From Limnomonas spitsbergensis (Eukaryota > Chlorophyta > Chlorophyceae > Chlamydomonadales), in assembly GCA_037349105.1 (NCBI GenBank), contig JAYJMM010000119.1:6521001-6585000 (forward strand): 64,000 nt of DNA, given 5' to 3'. The translations under genes were made by a program, and so were the position numbers. Below are positions 1 through 11,760 of this stretch, one piece after another; the first letter of the stretch is position 1, and each line of letters opens with the position of its first letter. The notes beneath the pieces were generated by a model. The model had not been told where the DNA came from, did no database searches, and worked only from the letters and a program-made list of their open reading frames with translations.

Positions 1-176
1 AGAGGGAAGGGGGTCAGACATTCATTAAATATAAATGCTCATTATTGAACGCTAGTCTAGTCGGCAATACATAATTGGTGTCATTGATTAGGCCGGAGAA
101 AAGTGGTCAACAAAAAACAATCCACATACGGTATGAGGGAAGGCGAATTCAACCTACCGTACCGGAGGATGCTTAA

Positions 177-928
177 CACGAATATGGACCACCAGTACCT
201 GGGGAAGCACCGACGGTGTGCAAGGTGTACGGCTGTGGGAAGATAATCAAGCTATCAGCTATGCGGTTGCACGTCGGAGCGCCTATCTTGCTGCGCCAAT
301 GTGGGGAAGCCTGTAGCTTTGAGCCAAGTGGTGTTGAGGGATGCGGCTTCTGTGGCATTGTGCGTGACGACAGGACATCAGGCCTGTGCAAAACTGACTT
401 GGGCAGAGGCTCTACCAGCGGCACGCTAGCAGTCGAGTCCCGCTGCCCCCTGAAGTACAAGATGTCATATGCGGCTGCTGTGAGGGGTTCTGCCAACAAT
501 CCTTGCACCAACAGACCAGTGGCTTGCACCATCTGCAGGGGCATCGCGGTACCATCCGCCCTTATGTATGGAGTTATCAGTTCCTAGATCACATGGAGTC
601 AGCCCACCCTGGTCAGGAGCTGACGGAGGCAGCAGATGTGACGCGATATGCCATCAGCGCTGAGTAGTTTAAGGGGGTGGTGGGCAAGGAGCTCCCCAAG
701 AAGCAGAAGACCAGGCTTCTAAAGCAGCACATCAGCACGCTCAAGTTAGATGCTAGTTTGATGCCACTCATGCGTGAGCCTCTCGTTTCTGGAGCCTCGT
801 GGTCTCTAGGGACGATGGGTAGCTGGCAGGTGGTAGCTCGAGCAATGGGATATTCTTTTCTTTCACCGCTTGACATTTTTGAACCATCTACATTTATCGA
901 CACCATTAGAAGCGCAGCGATGAGCTGA
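177..928 (+). pseudogene. Zinc-finger protein fragment, frameshifted (U1)
   Basis: The first frame (177-587) is open but has no ATG. It shows an HVG-type segment and Cys-rich motifs CGFCG, PCTN and CTIC. The likely continuation lies in another frame (PYVWSYQFLDHME... about 556-666). It meets an in-frame TAG just before FKGVVGKELPKKQKTRLLK and then stays open to 928. The probable frameshift lies near 545-560. The CGFCG...PCTN..V.C..C spacing resembles uncharacterised zinc-binding proteins I recall from fungal and algal genomes, often linked to mobile elements. That is memory, not a database result. All copies share the lesions, so decay came before amplification. Confidence 0.5.
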
Positions 929-1756
929 TTGAAATGGACCCCGCTCCCTTCCTTAAAGTCTGTTTTTTGACTGAGGAATTAAGGTCTTACTAGGTTCCGG
1001 AGGCGGGGGGGAGAGGCGGGTAGCAAGGGGTCGTTTGACATTTTTATTATGATGGGGTATTTGACTTTTTTTTTGCCCCCGCTTCAAACGCCCATTGCAA
1101 AACGTGGTATTGCTGGCAGGCCTCCATCAGGGCCAGCCGAGCTTCCAGCATTCTAATACTGATTATGCCATGGCATTCGGTTGGCCGGTACTGGTACTCT
1201 TTCGTCAATTCCTCAAAGGAATCATGGATGAGTGATTGGTGCCATAGATTCTGAATCGTTTTCGTGTTATTTTCAAGACAGCTCATGTCCCTCAAACCTG
1301 ATCACTTAGCTCCATGGACTGAAATAAACTAGCCCTTGATGATGACTACCACATCCTTCACAAATGTGAAATGTCAGCGCTTCCCACCCACGCCTTCCAT
1401 CCCCGGTTTAGCAACCAATGTAATCTCTAGCTTCTCCAGACACCCACCATCTACCCTAATCAATAGGTGATCATTCACTCACCATCCAACTGGTGGCCAT
1501 GCATACACCAATCACTCTGATCATGTGGCCATTCACCAAATATCCACCCAGATAGCAAGTGGCCATTGATCCACCGACCATCCATCCTCAACAAAATGTA
1601 TCCTTCCACTCACCCACGCACCATCCACCATCATCAGTAGGTGACCATTGACTTACCATTCACCCAAATAGATGGTGACCATTCGAACCCACCATTCACC
1701 CTGATCAACCAGTGACCATGTACTTACCATCCACGCCCCTGCCCCAATACCGGCTG

Positions 1757-2143
1757 TTCTGCTACCACCTGTCCCCGGCCGCTGCCGTCTGTCCCGCTAC
1801 CACCTTTCCCGCTAACTCCTGTCCCGCTACCATCTGTCCCGCTACCGTCGTCTGCCCCGCTACCACCTGTCCCGCTACCACTCACCTGTCCCGCTACCAC
1901 CTGTCCTGCTACCACCTGTCCCGCTACCACCTGTCCCGCTCATACCACCTGTCATGCTACCAGCTGTCCCACTACCTGCTGTCCCACTGCCTGCTGTCCT
2001 CCTACTACTTGTCCCGCAAACATCTGTTCCACTACCACCTGTCCTGCTACCCTTTGTCCCACTACCACCTGTCCCGCTTCGACCTGTCCCGCTACCACCT
2101 GTCCCACTCCAACCTTTCCCGCTACCACCTTTCCGCTAGATGC
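1757..2143. repeat. 15-bp minisatellite (CTGTCCCGCTACCAC) present in every unit
   Basis: About 25 imperfect copies of CTGTCCCGCTACCAC. Because 15 is divisible by 3, the tract reads as HLSRY repeats in one frame and VPLPP repeats in another, which gives spurious ORFs on both strands. Corresponding tracts: 5154-5535, 9081-9443, 26594-26979, 30523-30900, 34452-34830 and 57289-57667. Copy number varies slightly; U3 has lost a few copies and U4 has 3-nt insertions. Confidence 0.9.
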
Positions 2144-2661
2144 TGTCCCGCCACTGGCTGTCCAGGGTGAAACACATGAGGGTAGGGTGCAGCGGATATG
2201 GGCTTGCGCAACTCAAGTTGACAGGGCGATGCTCATGAGGGTAGGGTGCAGTGTACATGGGGGGGGCGCTGGCATACGGCCGGGCAGGACGATACGCATG
2301 AGGGTATGGTTCAGTGCATATGGATGGGCCTGCTCATACGGGCAGGGCGATGCGCTTGAGTACTCAGTATAGGGAACAGCCAATACGGGCGTGCGCTGCT
2401 CACATGAAAGGGGCAATGCGCATCAGGGTATGCACTGATGTTGTTTAGTTGGTACCGGTAGACTGCTTTGCGCACCCCAAAAACTGTATTTTTGACTTGT
2501 GATTGCTTGGCCACGCATCCCTGTTGTTCAATTTTATGCTAACGTGCAGCAAGTTCACGCCCCCCAGCAGTACTCAATGAAACGTCACGCGACGTCGGTT
2601 CTGCGGCACGCGGTGCATCCGGTGGAGTGGGCATGCCATTACAGACGCGCGGCTAGAAAAT

Positions 2662-2760
2662 GTGCTAGGGGGGAATCGAACCCCCGTCTGTTCCGCTCAG
2701 CTCGGAAGGCCTAAACCTCCTACCTGGCAGGGAACTATGCTACCACTATACCACTAGCAC
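2662..2760 (-). tRNA. tRNA-Gly(GCC), intron-containing (U1)
   Basis: Read on the minus strand from 2760. The acceptor stem is GTGCTAG/CTAGCAC (7 bp). The D-arm contains TGGTATAGTGG (A box). The anticodon stem is GTTCC/GGAAC and the loop CTGCCAC carries GCC. The T-arm is GGGGG-TTCGATT-CCCCC with a perfect B box. A 29-nt intron (2696-2724) sits at the canonical 37/38 position; removing it leaves 70 nt. A TTTT Pol III terminator follows directly (2657-2660). CCA is not encoded, as expected for a nuclear gene. All stems pair except one A-C in the D-stem. Confidence 0.93.
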
Positions 2761-3574
2761 TGAGCAGCCATGTTTAATCGGCCCGCCATCACCGCCCGTT
2801 GCGCTATTCCATCCAGTCTCTGGCCTGCTCCCAGCACTTGCATGCTACTTGCGCCAGCCCAAGAATAACGCCAAAAGACGCGCATCAGCTTCGTGGCTTG
2901 GGCCTTCTCCATGGAAGGTCAATAACGTTACACCGCTGGGCCCGCTCAAAGCTCGGCCGCGTGGGCTGGAAAATTAGAATAAAATAAAAGGGAGAGGGGG
3001 GGTCGAAGAAACAAAAGGAGTGGCCGGGATTCCCGGCCCGGGAAGGCAAAGAATACCTCCATGGAAGGTGTAATTATGGGTTGGGCTAGGGTCTTGGACA
3101 AAAAGGTCTCTCACGCGCATATCCTATGATCTCGGCCCACTCCATCGGTCCATTCTCCCATATTTAGAAGCACGCACTTCAACGATTGCCCCCACCTCCC
3201 ATGCATGTGCGCTCCCCCAGATTTCCTCTGGCCTACTCCATCCCCGCCATGTATGCAAGACGAACCCATCTATGGCGTTCCCCTTAGTATGAGTCAGCCC
3301 AGCGTTCTTCGAGGGGGCGAAGCCCCTTGGGCAATGTTCTATGTTTGCGTAGACAACAAAATCATATATTGGGGTACGCACGGGGAGTCACGTGAGAAAG
3401 AGGGAAGGGGGTCAGACATTCATTAAATATAAATGCTCATTATTGAACGCTAGTCTAGTCGGCAATACATAATTGGTGTCATTGATTAGGCCGGAGAAAA
3501 GTGGTCAACAAAAAACAATCCACATACGGTATGAGGGAAGGCGAATTCAACCTACCGTACCGGAGGATGCTTAA

Positions 3575-4326
3575 CACGAATATGGACCACCAGTACCTGG
3601 GGAAGCACCGACGGTGTGCAAGGTGTATGGCTGTGGGAAGATAATCAAGCTATCAGCTATGCGGTTGCACGTCGGAGCGCCTATCTTGCTGCGCCAATGT
3701 GGGGAAGCCTGTAGCTTTGAGCCAAGTGGTGTTGAGGGATGCGGCTTCTGTGGCATTGTGTGTGACGACAGGACATCAGGCCTGTGCAAAACGGACTTGG
3801 GCAGAGGCTCTACCAGCGGCACGCTAGCAGTCGAGTCCCGCTGCCCCCTGAAGTACAAGATGTCATATGCGGCTGCTGTGAGGGGTTCTGCCAACAATCC
3901 TTGCACCAACAGACCAGTGGCTTGCACCATCTGCAGGGGCATCGCGGTACCATCCGCCCTTATGTATGGAGTTATCAGTTCCTAGATCACATGGAGTCAG
4001 CCCACCCTGGTCAGGAGCTGACGGAGGCAGCAGATGTGACGCGATATGCCATCAGCGCTGAGTAGTTTAAGGGGGTGGTGGGCAAGGAGCTCCCCAAGAA
4101 GCAGAAGACCAGGCTTCTAAAGCAGCACATCAGCACGCTCAAGTTAGATGCTAGTTTGATGCCACTCATGCGTGAGCCTCTCGTTTCGGGAGCCTCGTGG
4201 TCTCTAGGGACGATGGGTAGCTGGCAGGTGGTAGCTCGAGCAATGGGATATTCTTTTCTTTCACCGCTTGACATTTTTGAACCATCTACATTTATCGACA
4301 CCATTAGAAGCGCAGCGATGAGCTGA
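3575..4326 (+). pseudogene. Zinc-finger protein fragment (U2)
   Basis: Same frameshift and internal TAG as the U1 copy. The GTG(R) codon in the CGFCGIV(R) segment of U1 is TGT (C) here, restoring a cysteine shared by the other units. Confidence 0.5.
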
Positions 4327-4376
4327 TTGAAATGGACCCCGCTCCCTTCCTTAAAGTCTGTTTTTTGACTGAGGAA

Positions 4377-4694
4377 TTAAGGTTTTACTAGGTTCCGGAG
4401 GCGGGGGGGAGAGGCGGGTAGCCAGGGGTCGTTTGACATTTTTATTATGATGGGGTATTTGACTTTCTTTTTTGCCCCCGCTTCAAACGCCCATTGCAAA
4501 ACGTGGTATTGCTGGCAGGCCTCCATCAGGGCCAGCCGAGCTTCCAGCATTCTAATACTGATTATGCCATGGCATTCGGTTGGCCGGTACTGGTACTCTT
4601 TCGTGAATTCCTCAAAGGAATCATGGATGAGTGATTGGTGCCATAGATTCTGAATCGTTTTCGTGTTATTTTCAAGACAGCTCATGTCCCTCAA
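4377..4694 (-). other. Conserved minus-strand ORF of the unit, function unknown
   Basis: A 105-codon ORF with a protein-like segment (CHGIISIRMLEARLALMEA and a following QYHVLQWAF). It recurs at 25813-26130, 29746-30063 and 33675-33992. In U1 and U3 a one-base difference in a T-run shortens it to 82 codons, and in U7 a retrotransposon interrupts it. No ATG is needed at the reported 5' end (TTG), so it may be an exon fragment or part of a decayed gene. I do not recognise the family. Confidence 0.15.
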
Positions 4695-6590
4695 ACCTGA
4701 TCACTTAGCTCCATGGACTGAAATAAACTAGCCCTTGATGATGACTACCACATCCTTCACAAATGTGAAATGTCAGCGCTTCCCACCCACGCCTTCCCCG
4801 GTTTAGCAACCAATGTAATCTCTAGCTTCTCCAGACACCCACCATCTACCCTAATCAATAGGTGATCATTCACTCACCATCCAACTGGTGGCCATGCATA
4901 CACCAATCACTCTGATCATGTGGCCATTCACCAAATATCCACCCAGATAGCAAGTGGCCATTGATCCACCGACCATCCATCCTCAACAAAATGTATCCTT
5001 CCACTCACCCACGCACCATCCACCATCATCAGTAGGTGACCATTGACTTACCATTCACCCAAATAGATGGTGACCATTCGAACCCACCATTCACCCTGAT
5101 CAACCAGTGACCATGTACTTACCATCCACGCCCCTGCCCCAATACCGGCTGTTCTGCTACCACCTGTCCCCGGCCGCTGCCGTCTGTCCCGCTACCACCT
5201 TTCCCGCTAACTCCTGTCCCGCTACCATCTGTCCCGCTACCGTCGTCTGCCCCGCTACCACCTGTCCCGCTACCACTCACCTGTCCCGCTACCACTCACC
5301 TGTCCTGCTACCACCTGTCCCGCTACCACCTGTCCCGCTCATACCACCTGTCATGCTACCAGCTGTCCCACTACCTGCTGTCCCACTGCCTGCTGTCCTC
5401 CTACTACTTGTCCCGCAAACATCTGTTCCACTACCACCTGTCCTGCTACCCTTTGTCCCACTACCACCTGTCCCGCTTCGACCTGTCCCGCTACCACCTG
5501 TCCCACTCCAACCTTTCCCGCTACCACCTTTCCGCTAGATGCTGTCCCGCCACTGGCTGTCCAGGGTGAAACACATGAGGGTAGGGTGCAGCGGATATGG
5601 GCTTGCGCAACTCAAGTTGACAGGGCGATGCTCATGAGGGTAGGGTGCAGTGTACATGGGGGGGCGCTGGCATGCGGCCGGGCAGGACGATACGCATGAG
5701 GGTATGGTTCAGTGCATATGGATGGGCCTGCTCATACGGGCAGGGCGATGCGCTTGAGTACTCAGTATAGGGAACAGCCAATACGGGCGTGCGCTGCTCA
5801 CATGAAAGGGGCAATGCGCATCAGGGTAGTGTACAACGCAGTCTGCACATGGTCAGGGCGTCGAGCATGCTGAGCGGACATTACCCTCTATGGTCCCCGT
5901 TGTAGTTTGTGGGGAATTGCCAAAAATCTTTGACAAAACCTTTGACAAAAATCTTTGACAAAGGCCGCTTCCTCCAGGGCAAAGGAGGAACCTTGCTTTG
6001 GCACCGACCTAAGGACGGCATAAAGACGTAGGCCGGAACAATGGGGAACTTGCTTCCACTATTGGCGTTGGGATCACATCCAAAAACAACCCAAGCAAGT
6101 CCACTTTGCAGCAGTTGACTAGTCCGCCCCCAAGCCACTCACTGGGCTTATACAAGAATAGGAGGAGGGCGAAGAAGAAAAAGCCAGGCCTACCCTTCGA
6201 CTGGCTGTACCTTACGCCCATGCTGCGTACCACAGCATATTTAGCTATATGAATGAGGACCTGTGAGATACCTCTGCATTGGCACCTGAAATGCTGATTC
6301 CAGAGGATCCACACTAAGGCCTCCAGTCCACTGAATCAATCAGTTAAACTAATACGGTATGCACTGATGTTGTTTAGTTGGTACCGGTAGACTGCTTTGC
6401 GCACCCCAAAAACTGTATTTTTGACTTGTGATTGCTTGGCCACGCATCCCTGTTGTTCAATTTTATGCTAACGTGCAGCAAGTTCACGCCCCCCAGCAGT
6501 ACTCAATGAAACGTCACGCGACGTCGGTTCTGCGGCACGCGGTGCATCCGGTGGAGTGGGCATGCCATTACAGACGCGCGGCTAGAAAAC

Positions 6591-6684
6591 GTGCTAGGGG
6601 GGAATCGAACCCCCGTCTGTCGCGCTCGGAAGACCTCAACCTTCTATATGGCAGGGAACTATGCTACCACTATACCACTAGCAC
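6591..6684 (-). tRNA. tRNA-Gly(GCC), probably defective (U2)
   Basis: Acceptor stem, A box, GCC anticodon and B box match the U1 copy. However, 5 nt are lost around the intron/exon-2 boundary (near 6619-6625). The 3' anticodon strand reads GCGAC instead of GGAAC, giving a C-C mismatch opposite GTTCC and altering the splice-site structure. Total length is 94 nt versus 99 in the others. It is best called a tRNA pseudogene candidate. Confidence 0.75.
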
Positions 6685-7498
6685 TGAGCAGCCATATTTA
6701 ATCGGCCCGCCATCACCGCCCGTTGCGCTATTCCATCCAGTCTCTGGCCTGCTCCCAGCACTTGCATGCTACTTGCGCCAGCCCAAGAATAACGCCAAAA
6801 GACGCGCATCAGCTTCGTGGCTTGGGCCTTCTCCATGGAAGGTCAATAACGTTACACCGCTGGGCCCGCTCAAAGCTCGGCCGCGTGGGCTGGAAAATTA
6901 GAATAAAATAAAAGGGAGAGGGGGGGTCGAAGAAACAAAAGGAGTGGCCGGGATTCCCGGCCCGGGAAGGCAAAGAATACCTCCATGGAAGGTGTAATTA
7001 TGGGTTGGGCTAGGGTCTTGGACAAAAAGGTCTCTCACGCGCATATCCTATGATCTCGGCCCACTCCATCGGTCCATTCTCCCATATTTAGAAGCACGCA
7101 CTTCAACGATTGCCCCCACCTCCCATGCATGTGCGCTCCCCCAGATTTCCTCTGGCCTACTCCATCCCCGCCATGTATGCAAGACGAACCCATCTATGGC
7201 GTTCCCCTTAGTATGAGTCAGCCCAGCGTTCTTCGAGGGGGCGAAGCCCCTTGGGCAATGTTCTATGTTTGCGTAGACAACAAAATCATATATTGGGGTA
7301 CGCACGGGGAGTCACGTGAGAAAGAGGGAAGGGGGTCAGACATTCATTAAATATAAATGCTCATTATTGAGCGCTAGTCTAGTCGGCAATACATAATTGG
7401 TGTCATTGATTAGGCCGGAGAAAAGTGGTCAACAAAAAACAATCCACATACGGTATGAGGGAAGGCGAATTCAACCTACCGTACCGGAGGATGCTTAA

Positions 7499-8250
7499 CA
7501 CGAATATGGACCACCAGTACCTGGGGAAGCACCGACGGTGTGCAAGGTGTATGGCTGTGGGAAGATAATCAAGCTATCAGCTATGCGGTTGCACGTCGGA
7601 GCGCCTATCTTGCTGCGCCAATGTGGGGAAGCCTGTAGCTTTGAGCCAAGTGGTGTTGAGGGATGCGGCTTCTGTGGCATTGTGTGTGACGACAGGACAT
7701 CAGGCCTGTGCAAAACTGACTTGGGCAGAGGCTCTACCAGCGGCACGCTAGCAGTCGAGTCCCGCTGCCCCCTGAAGTACAAGATGTCATATGCGGCTGC
7801 TGTGAGGGGTTCTGCCAACAATCCTTGCACCAACAGACCAGTGGCTTGCACCATCTGCAGGGGCATCGCGGTACCACCCGCCCTTATGTATGGAGTTATC
7901 AGTTCCTAGATCACATGGAGTCAGCCCACCCTGGTCAGGAGCTGACGGAGGCAGCAGATGTGACGCGATATGCCATCAGCGCTGAGTAGTTTAAGGGGGT
8001 GGTGGGCAAGGAGCTCCCCAAGAAGCAGAAGACCAGGCTTCTAAAGCAGCACATCAGCACGCTCAAGTTAGATGCTAGTTTGATGCCACTCATGCGTGAG
8101 CCTCTCGTTTCTGGAGCCTCGTGGTCTCTAGGGACGATGGGTAGCTGGCAGGTGGTAGCTCGAGCAATGGGATATTCTTTTCTTTCACCGCTTGACATTT
8201 TTGAACCATCTACATTTATCGACACCATTAGAAGCGCACCGATGAGCTGA
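7499..8250 (+). pseudogene. Zinc-finger protein fragment (U3)
   Basis: Same lesions as the other copies, with a Ser-to-Pro change near the end of the first frame. Confidence 0.5.
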
Positions 8251-10499
8251 TTGAAATGGACCCCGCTCCCTTCCTTAAAGTCTGTTTTTTGACTGAGGAA
8301 TTAAGGTCTTACTAGGTTCCGGAGGCGGGGGGGAGAGGCGGGTAGCCAGGGGTCGTTTGACATTTTTATTATGATGGGGTATTTGACTTTTTTTTTGCCC
8401 CCGCTTCAAACGCCCATTGCAAAACGTGGTATTGCTGGCAGGCCTCCATCAGGGCCAGCCGAGCTTCCAGCATTCTAATACTGATTATGCCATGGCATTC
8501 GGTTGGCCGGTACTGGTACTCTTTCGTGAATTCCTCAAAGGAATCATGGATGAGTGATTGGTGCCATAGATTCTGAATCGTTTTCGTGTTATTTTCAAGA
8601 CAGCTCATGTCCCTCAAACCTGATTACTTAGCTCCATGGACTGAAATAAACTAGCCCTTGATGATGACTACCACATCCTTCACAAATGTGAAATGTCAGC
8701 GCTTCCCACCCACGCCTTCCATCCCCGGTTTAGCAACCAATGTAATCTCTAGCTTCTCCAGACACCCACCATCTACCCTAATCAATAGGTGATCATTCAC
8801 TCACCATCCAACTGGTGGCCATGCATACACCAATCACTCTGATCATGTGGCCATTCACCAAATATCCACCCAGATAGCAAGTGGCCATTGATCCACCGAC
8901 CATCCATCCTCAACAAAATGTATCCTTCCACTCACCCACGCACCATCCACCATCATCAGTAGGTGACCATTGACTTACCATTCACCCAAATAGATGGTGA
9001 CCATTCGAACCCACCATTCACCCTGATCAACCAGTGACCATGTACTTACCATCCACGCCCCTGCCCCAATACCGGCTGTTCTGCTACCACCTGTCCCCGG
9101 CCGCTGCCGTTTGTCCCGCTACCACCTTTCCCGCTAACTCCTGTCCCGCTACCATCTGTCCCGCTACCGTCGTCTGCCCCGCTACCACCTGTCCCGCTAC
9201 CACTCACATGTCCTGCTACCACCTGTCCCGCTACCACCTTTCCCGCTCATACCACCTGTCATGCTACCAGCTGTCCCACTACCAGCTGTCCCACTGCCTG
9301 CTGTCCTCCTACTACTTGTCCCGCAAACATCTGTTCCACTACCACCTGTCCTGCTACCCTTTGTCCCACTACCACCTGTCCCGCTTCGACCTGTCCCGCT
9401 ACCACCTGTCCCACTCCAACCTTTCCCGCTACCACCTTTCCGCTAGATGCTGTCCCGCCACTGGCTGTCCAGGGTGAAACACATGAGGGTAGGGTGCAGC
9501 GGATATGGGCTTGCGCAACTCAAGTTGACAGGGCGATGCTCATGAGGGTAGGGTGCAGTGTACATGGGGGGGGCGCTGGCATGCGGCCGGGCAGGACGAT
9601 ACGCATGAGGGTATGGTTCAGTGCATATGGATGGGCCTGCTCATACGGGCAGGGCGATGCGCTTGAGTACTCAGTATAGGGAACAGCCAATACGGGCGTG
9701 CGCTGCTCACATGAAAGGGGCAATGCGCATCAGGGTAGTGTACAACGCAGTCTGCACATGGTCAGGGCGTCGAGCATGCTGAGCGGACATTACCCTCTAT
9801 GGTCCCCGTTGTAGTTTGTGGGGAATTGCCAAAAATCTTTGACAAAACCTTTGACAAAAATCTTTGACAAAGGCCGCTTCCTCCAGGGCAAAGGAGGAAC
9901 CTTGCTTTGGCACCGACCTCAGGACGGCATAAAGACGTAGGCCGGAACAATGGGGAACTTGCTTCCACTATTGGCGTTGGGATCACATCCAAAAACAACC
10001 CAAGCAAGTCCACTTTGCAGCAGTTGACTAGTCCGCCCCCAAGCCACTCACTGGGCTTATACAAGAATAGGAGGAGGGCGAAGAAGAAAAAGCCAGGCCT
10101 ACCCTTCGACTGGCTGTACCTTACGCCCATGCTGCGTACCACAGCATATTTAGCTATATGAATGAGGACCTGTGAGATACCTCTGCATTGGCACCTGAAA
10201 TGCTGATTCCAGAGGATCCACACTAAGGCCTCCAGTCCACTGAATCAATCAGTTAAACTAATACGGTATGCATTGATGTTGTTTAGTTGGTACCGGTAGA
10301 CTGCTTTGCGCACCCCAAAAACTGTATTTTTGACTTGTGATTGCTTGGCCACGCATCCCTGTTGTTCAATTTTATGCTAACGTGCAGCAAGTTCACGCCC
10401 CCCAGCAGTACTCAATGAAACGTCACGCGACGTCGGTTCTGCGGCACGCGGTGCATCCGGTGGAGTGGGCATGCCATTACAGTCGCGCGGCTAGAAAAT

Positions 10500-10598
10500 G
10501 TGTTAGGGGGGAATCGGACCCCCGTCTGTTCCGCTCAGCTCGGAAGACCTCAACCTTCTATATGGCAGGGAACTATGCTACCACTATACCACTAGCAC
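10500..10598 (-). tRNA. tRNA-Gly(GCC), variant copy (U3)
   Basis: 99 nt with intron. Two substitutions fall at important positions. The 3' acceptor strand is CTAACAC rather than CTAGCAC, giving a C-A mismatch at pair 4. The T-loop reads TCCGATT rather than TTCGATT, changing T55 and the B box. The downstream TTTT terminator is intact. It may be a weak or inactive gene. Confidence 0.8.
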
Positions 10599-11228
10599 TG
10601 AGCAGCCATATTTAATTGGCCCGCTATCACCGCCCGTTGCGCTATTCCATCCAGTCTCTGGCCTGCTCCCAGCACTTGCATGCTACTTGCGCCAGCCCAA
10701 GAATAACGCCAAAAGACGCGCATCAGCTTCGTGGCTTGGGCCTTCTCCATGGAAGGTCAATAACGTTACACCGCTGGGCCCGCTCAAAGCTCGGCCGCGT
10801 GGGCTGGAAAATTAGAATAAAATAAAAGGGAGAGGGGGGGTCGAAGAAACAAAAGGAGTGGCCGGGATTCCCGGCCCGGGAAGGCAAAGAATACCTCCAT
10901 GGAAGGTGTAATTATGGGTTGGGCTAGGGTCTTGGACAAAAAGGTCTCTCACGCGCATATCCTATGATCTCGGCCCACTCCATCGGTCCATTCTCCCATA
11001 TTTAGAAGCACGCACTTCAACGATTGCCCCCACCTCCCATGCATGTGCGCTCCCCCAGATTTCCTCTGGCCTACTCCATCCCCGCCATGTATGCAAGACG
11101 AACCCATCTATGGCGTTCCCCTTAGTATGAGTCAGCCCAGCGTTCTTCGAGGGGGCGAAGCCCCTTGGGCAATGTTCTATGTTTGCGTAGACAACAAAAT
11201 CATATATTGGGGTACGCACGGGGAGTCA

Positions 11229-11690
11229 CGTCGGTAACTTTCGTCGGTTTGAAAGTCGCTTGAATAAAAAACGATCGCGTTTGAACGGGCCGCTTGATTC
11301 AAACTCAAGCATAATCGGAGATCGTCCATATTCAAGCATGTTTGAGCACCACTTGAATCAACCGTCGATCAATCATTACATCTGCAATTCAAGCATGCTT
11401 GAATCAAACTGAGTCATAAGCGGCCACTTGCTTGAATCGAGTGGGGTTGAAAAGGGTCTGAATCAAGTACTAATCAAAAAGTAAAAAAACAATCAATCAT
11501 GTTTGAATCAAACTCAGTCTCAAGCGGACCTTTATCTGAATCATGTGTTGTTTATAACATTCTGAATCAAGTATACTGGTCAAACAGAAAACCATATTTC
11601 AAGCATGTCTGAATCAAACCCAGTCTCAATCGCTACATGTCTGAATCAAAGGGGGCCAATTGTCGCATGAATCAACTACTCGACCTCTGT
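11229..11690. repeat. Subterminal TTGAATCAA motif cluster (left end)
   Basis: At least ten copies of (C)TTGAATCAA, CTGAATCAA or the complement TTGATTCAA lie in about 460 bp. Several sit in a longer repeat of the form TTTGAATCAAACTCAGTCTC. Similar motifs occur at 21312-21385 near the right end. This fits transposase-binding subterminal repeats. Confidence 0.7.
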
Positions 11691-11760
11691 TGGTGAAACA
11701 GTAATAATATGTAACAAATACTATATGAAACGTCCCCTTGTTGCCTGCATTTCAAGGTTG

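Larger units (their letters stand above)
1..3398. repeat. Tandem unit U1 (~3.9 kb family), with internal deletion
   Basis: First visible copy of the array. The start point is arbitrary because the window opens inside the array. Order of contents: zinc-finger pseudogene (177-928); a conserved minus-strand ORF; CCATTCACC-rich degenerate DNA (about 1370-1740); a 15-bp minisatellite (1757-2143); degenerate repeats around CATGAGGGTA (about 2170-2430); tRNA-Gly (2662-2760, minus); and a tail with a GGGGC-GAA-GCCCC hairpin near 3310. U1 lacks about 526 bp that U2 has (about 5829-6356), joined at a shared GGTA. Otherwise U1 and U2 are nearly identical. Confidence 0.95.
3399..7322. repeat. Tandem unit U2 (3924 bp)
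   Basis: Full-length unit. Compared with U1 it includes 5829-6356, which carries a short repeat of the type ATCTTTGACAAAA (about 5925-5965) and several short ORFs on both strands without recognisable domains. It ends at a CACGTGAGAAAGAGGG junction identical to the next unit start. Its tRNA copy is damaged. Confidence 0.95.
7323..11228. repeat. Tandem unit U3, right end interrupted by insertion
   Basis: Near-complete unit, colinear with U2 up to GGGGAGTCA, where the 10.2-kb insertion begins. The interrupted junction sequence resumes at about 21406 as CATGTGAGAAAGAGGG (CACGTGAG in the other units). Confidence 0.93.

Noticed and set aside
173..544. 123-codon minus-strand ORF antisense to the zinc-finger pseudogene
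   Set aside because: The plus strand carries the Cys/His motif pattern; the minus ORF is its shadow.
1712..2170. 152-codon HLSRY-repeat ORF and VPLPP-repeat ORF in each unit
   Set aside because: Frame-preserving 15-bp minisatellite open in several frames on both strands. Length varies with copy number and nothing indicates a protein.
3124..3426. 85-codon minus and 73-codon plus ORFs overlapping at the unit end
   Set aside because: They are antisense to each other, conserved only because units are near-identical. No domain or start signal.
9762..10223. 153-codon minus-strand ORF with an FFFFALLLFLY stretch, seen intact in U3, U5 and U6
   Set aside because: Its apparent hydrophobic segment comes from a GAAGAAGAAAAAG run. 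The frame is broken in U1, U2, U4 and U7, and conservation only reflects recent duplication.
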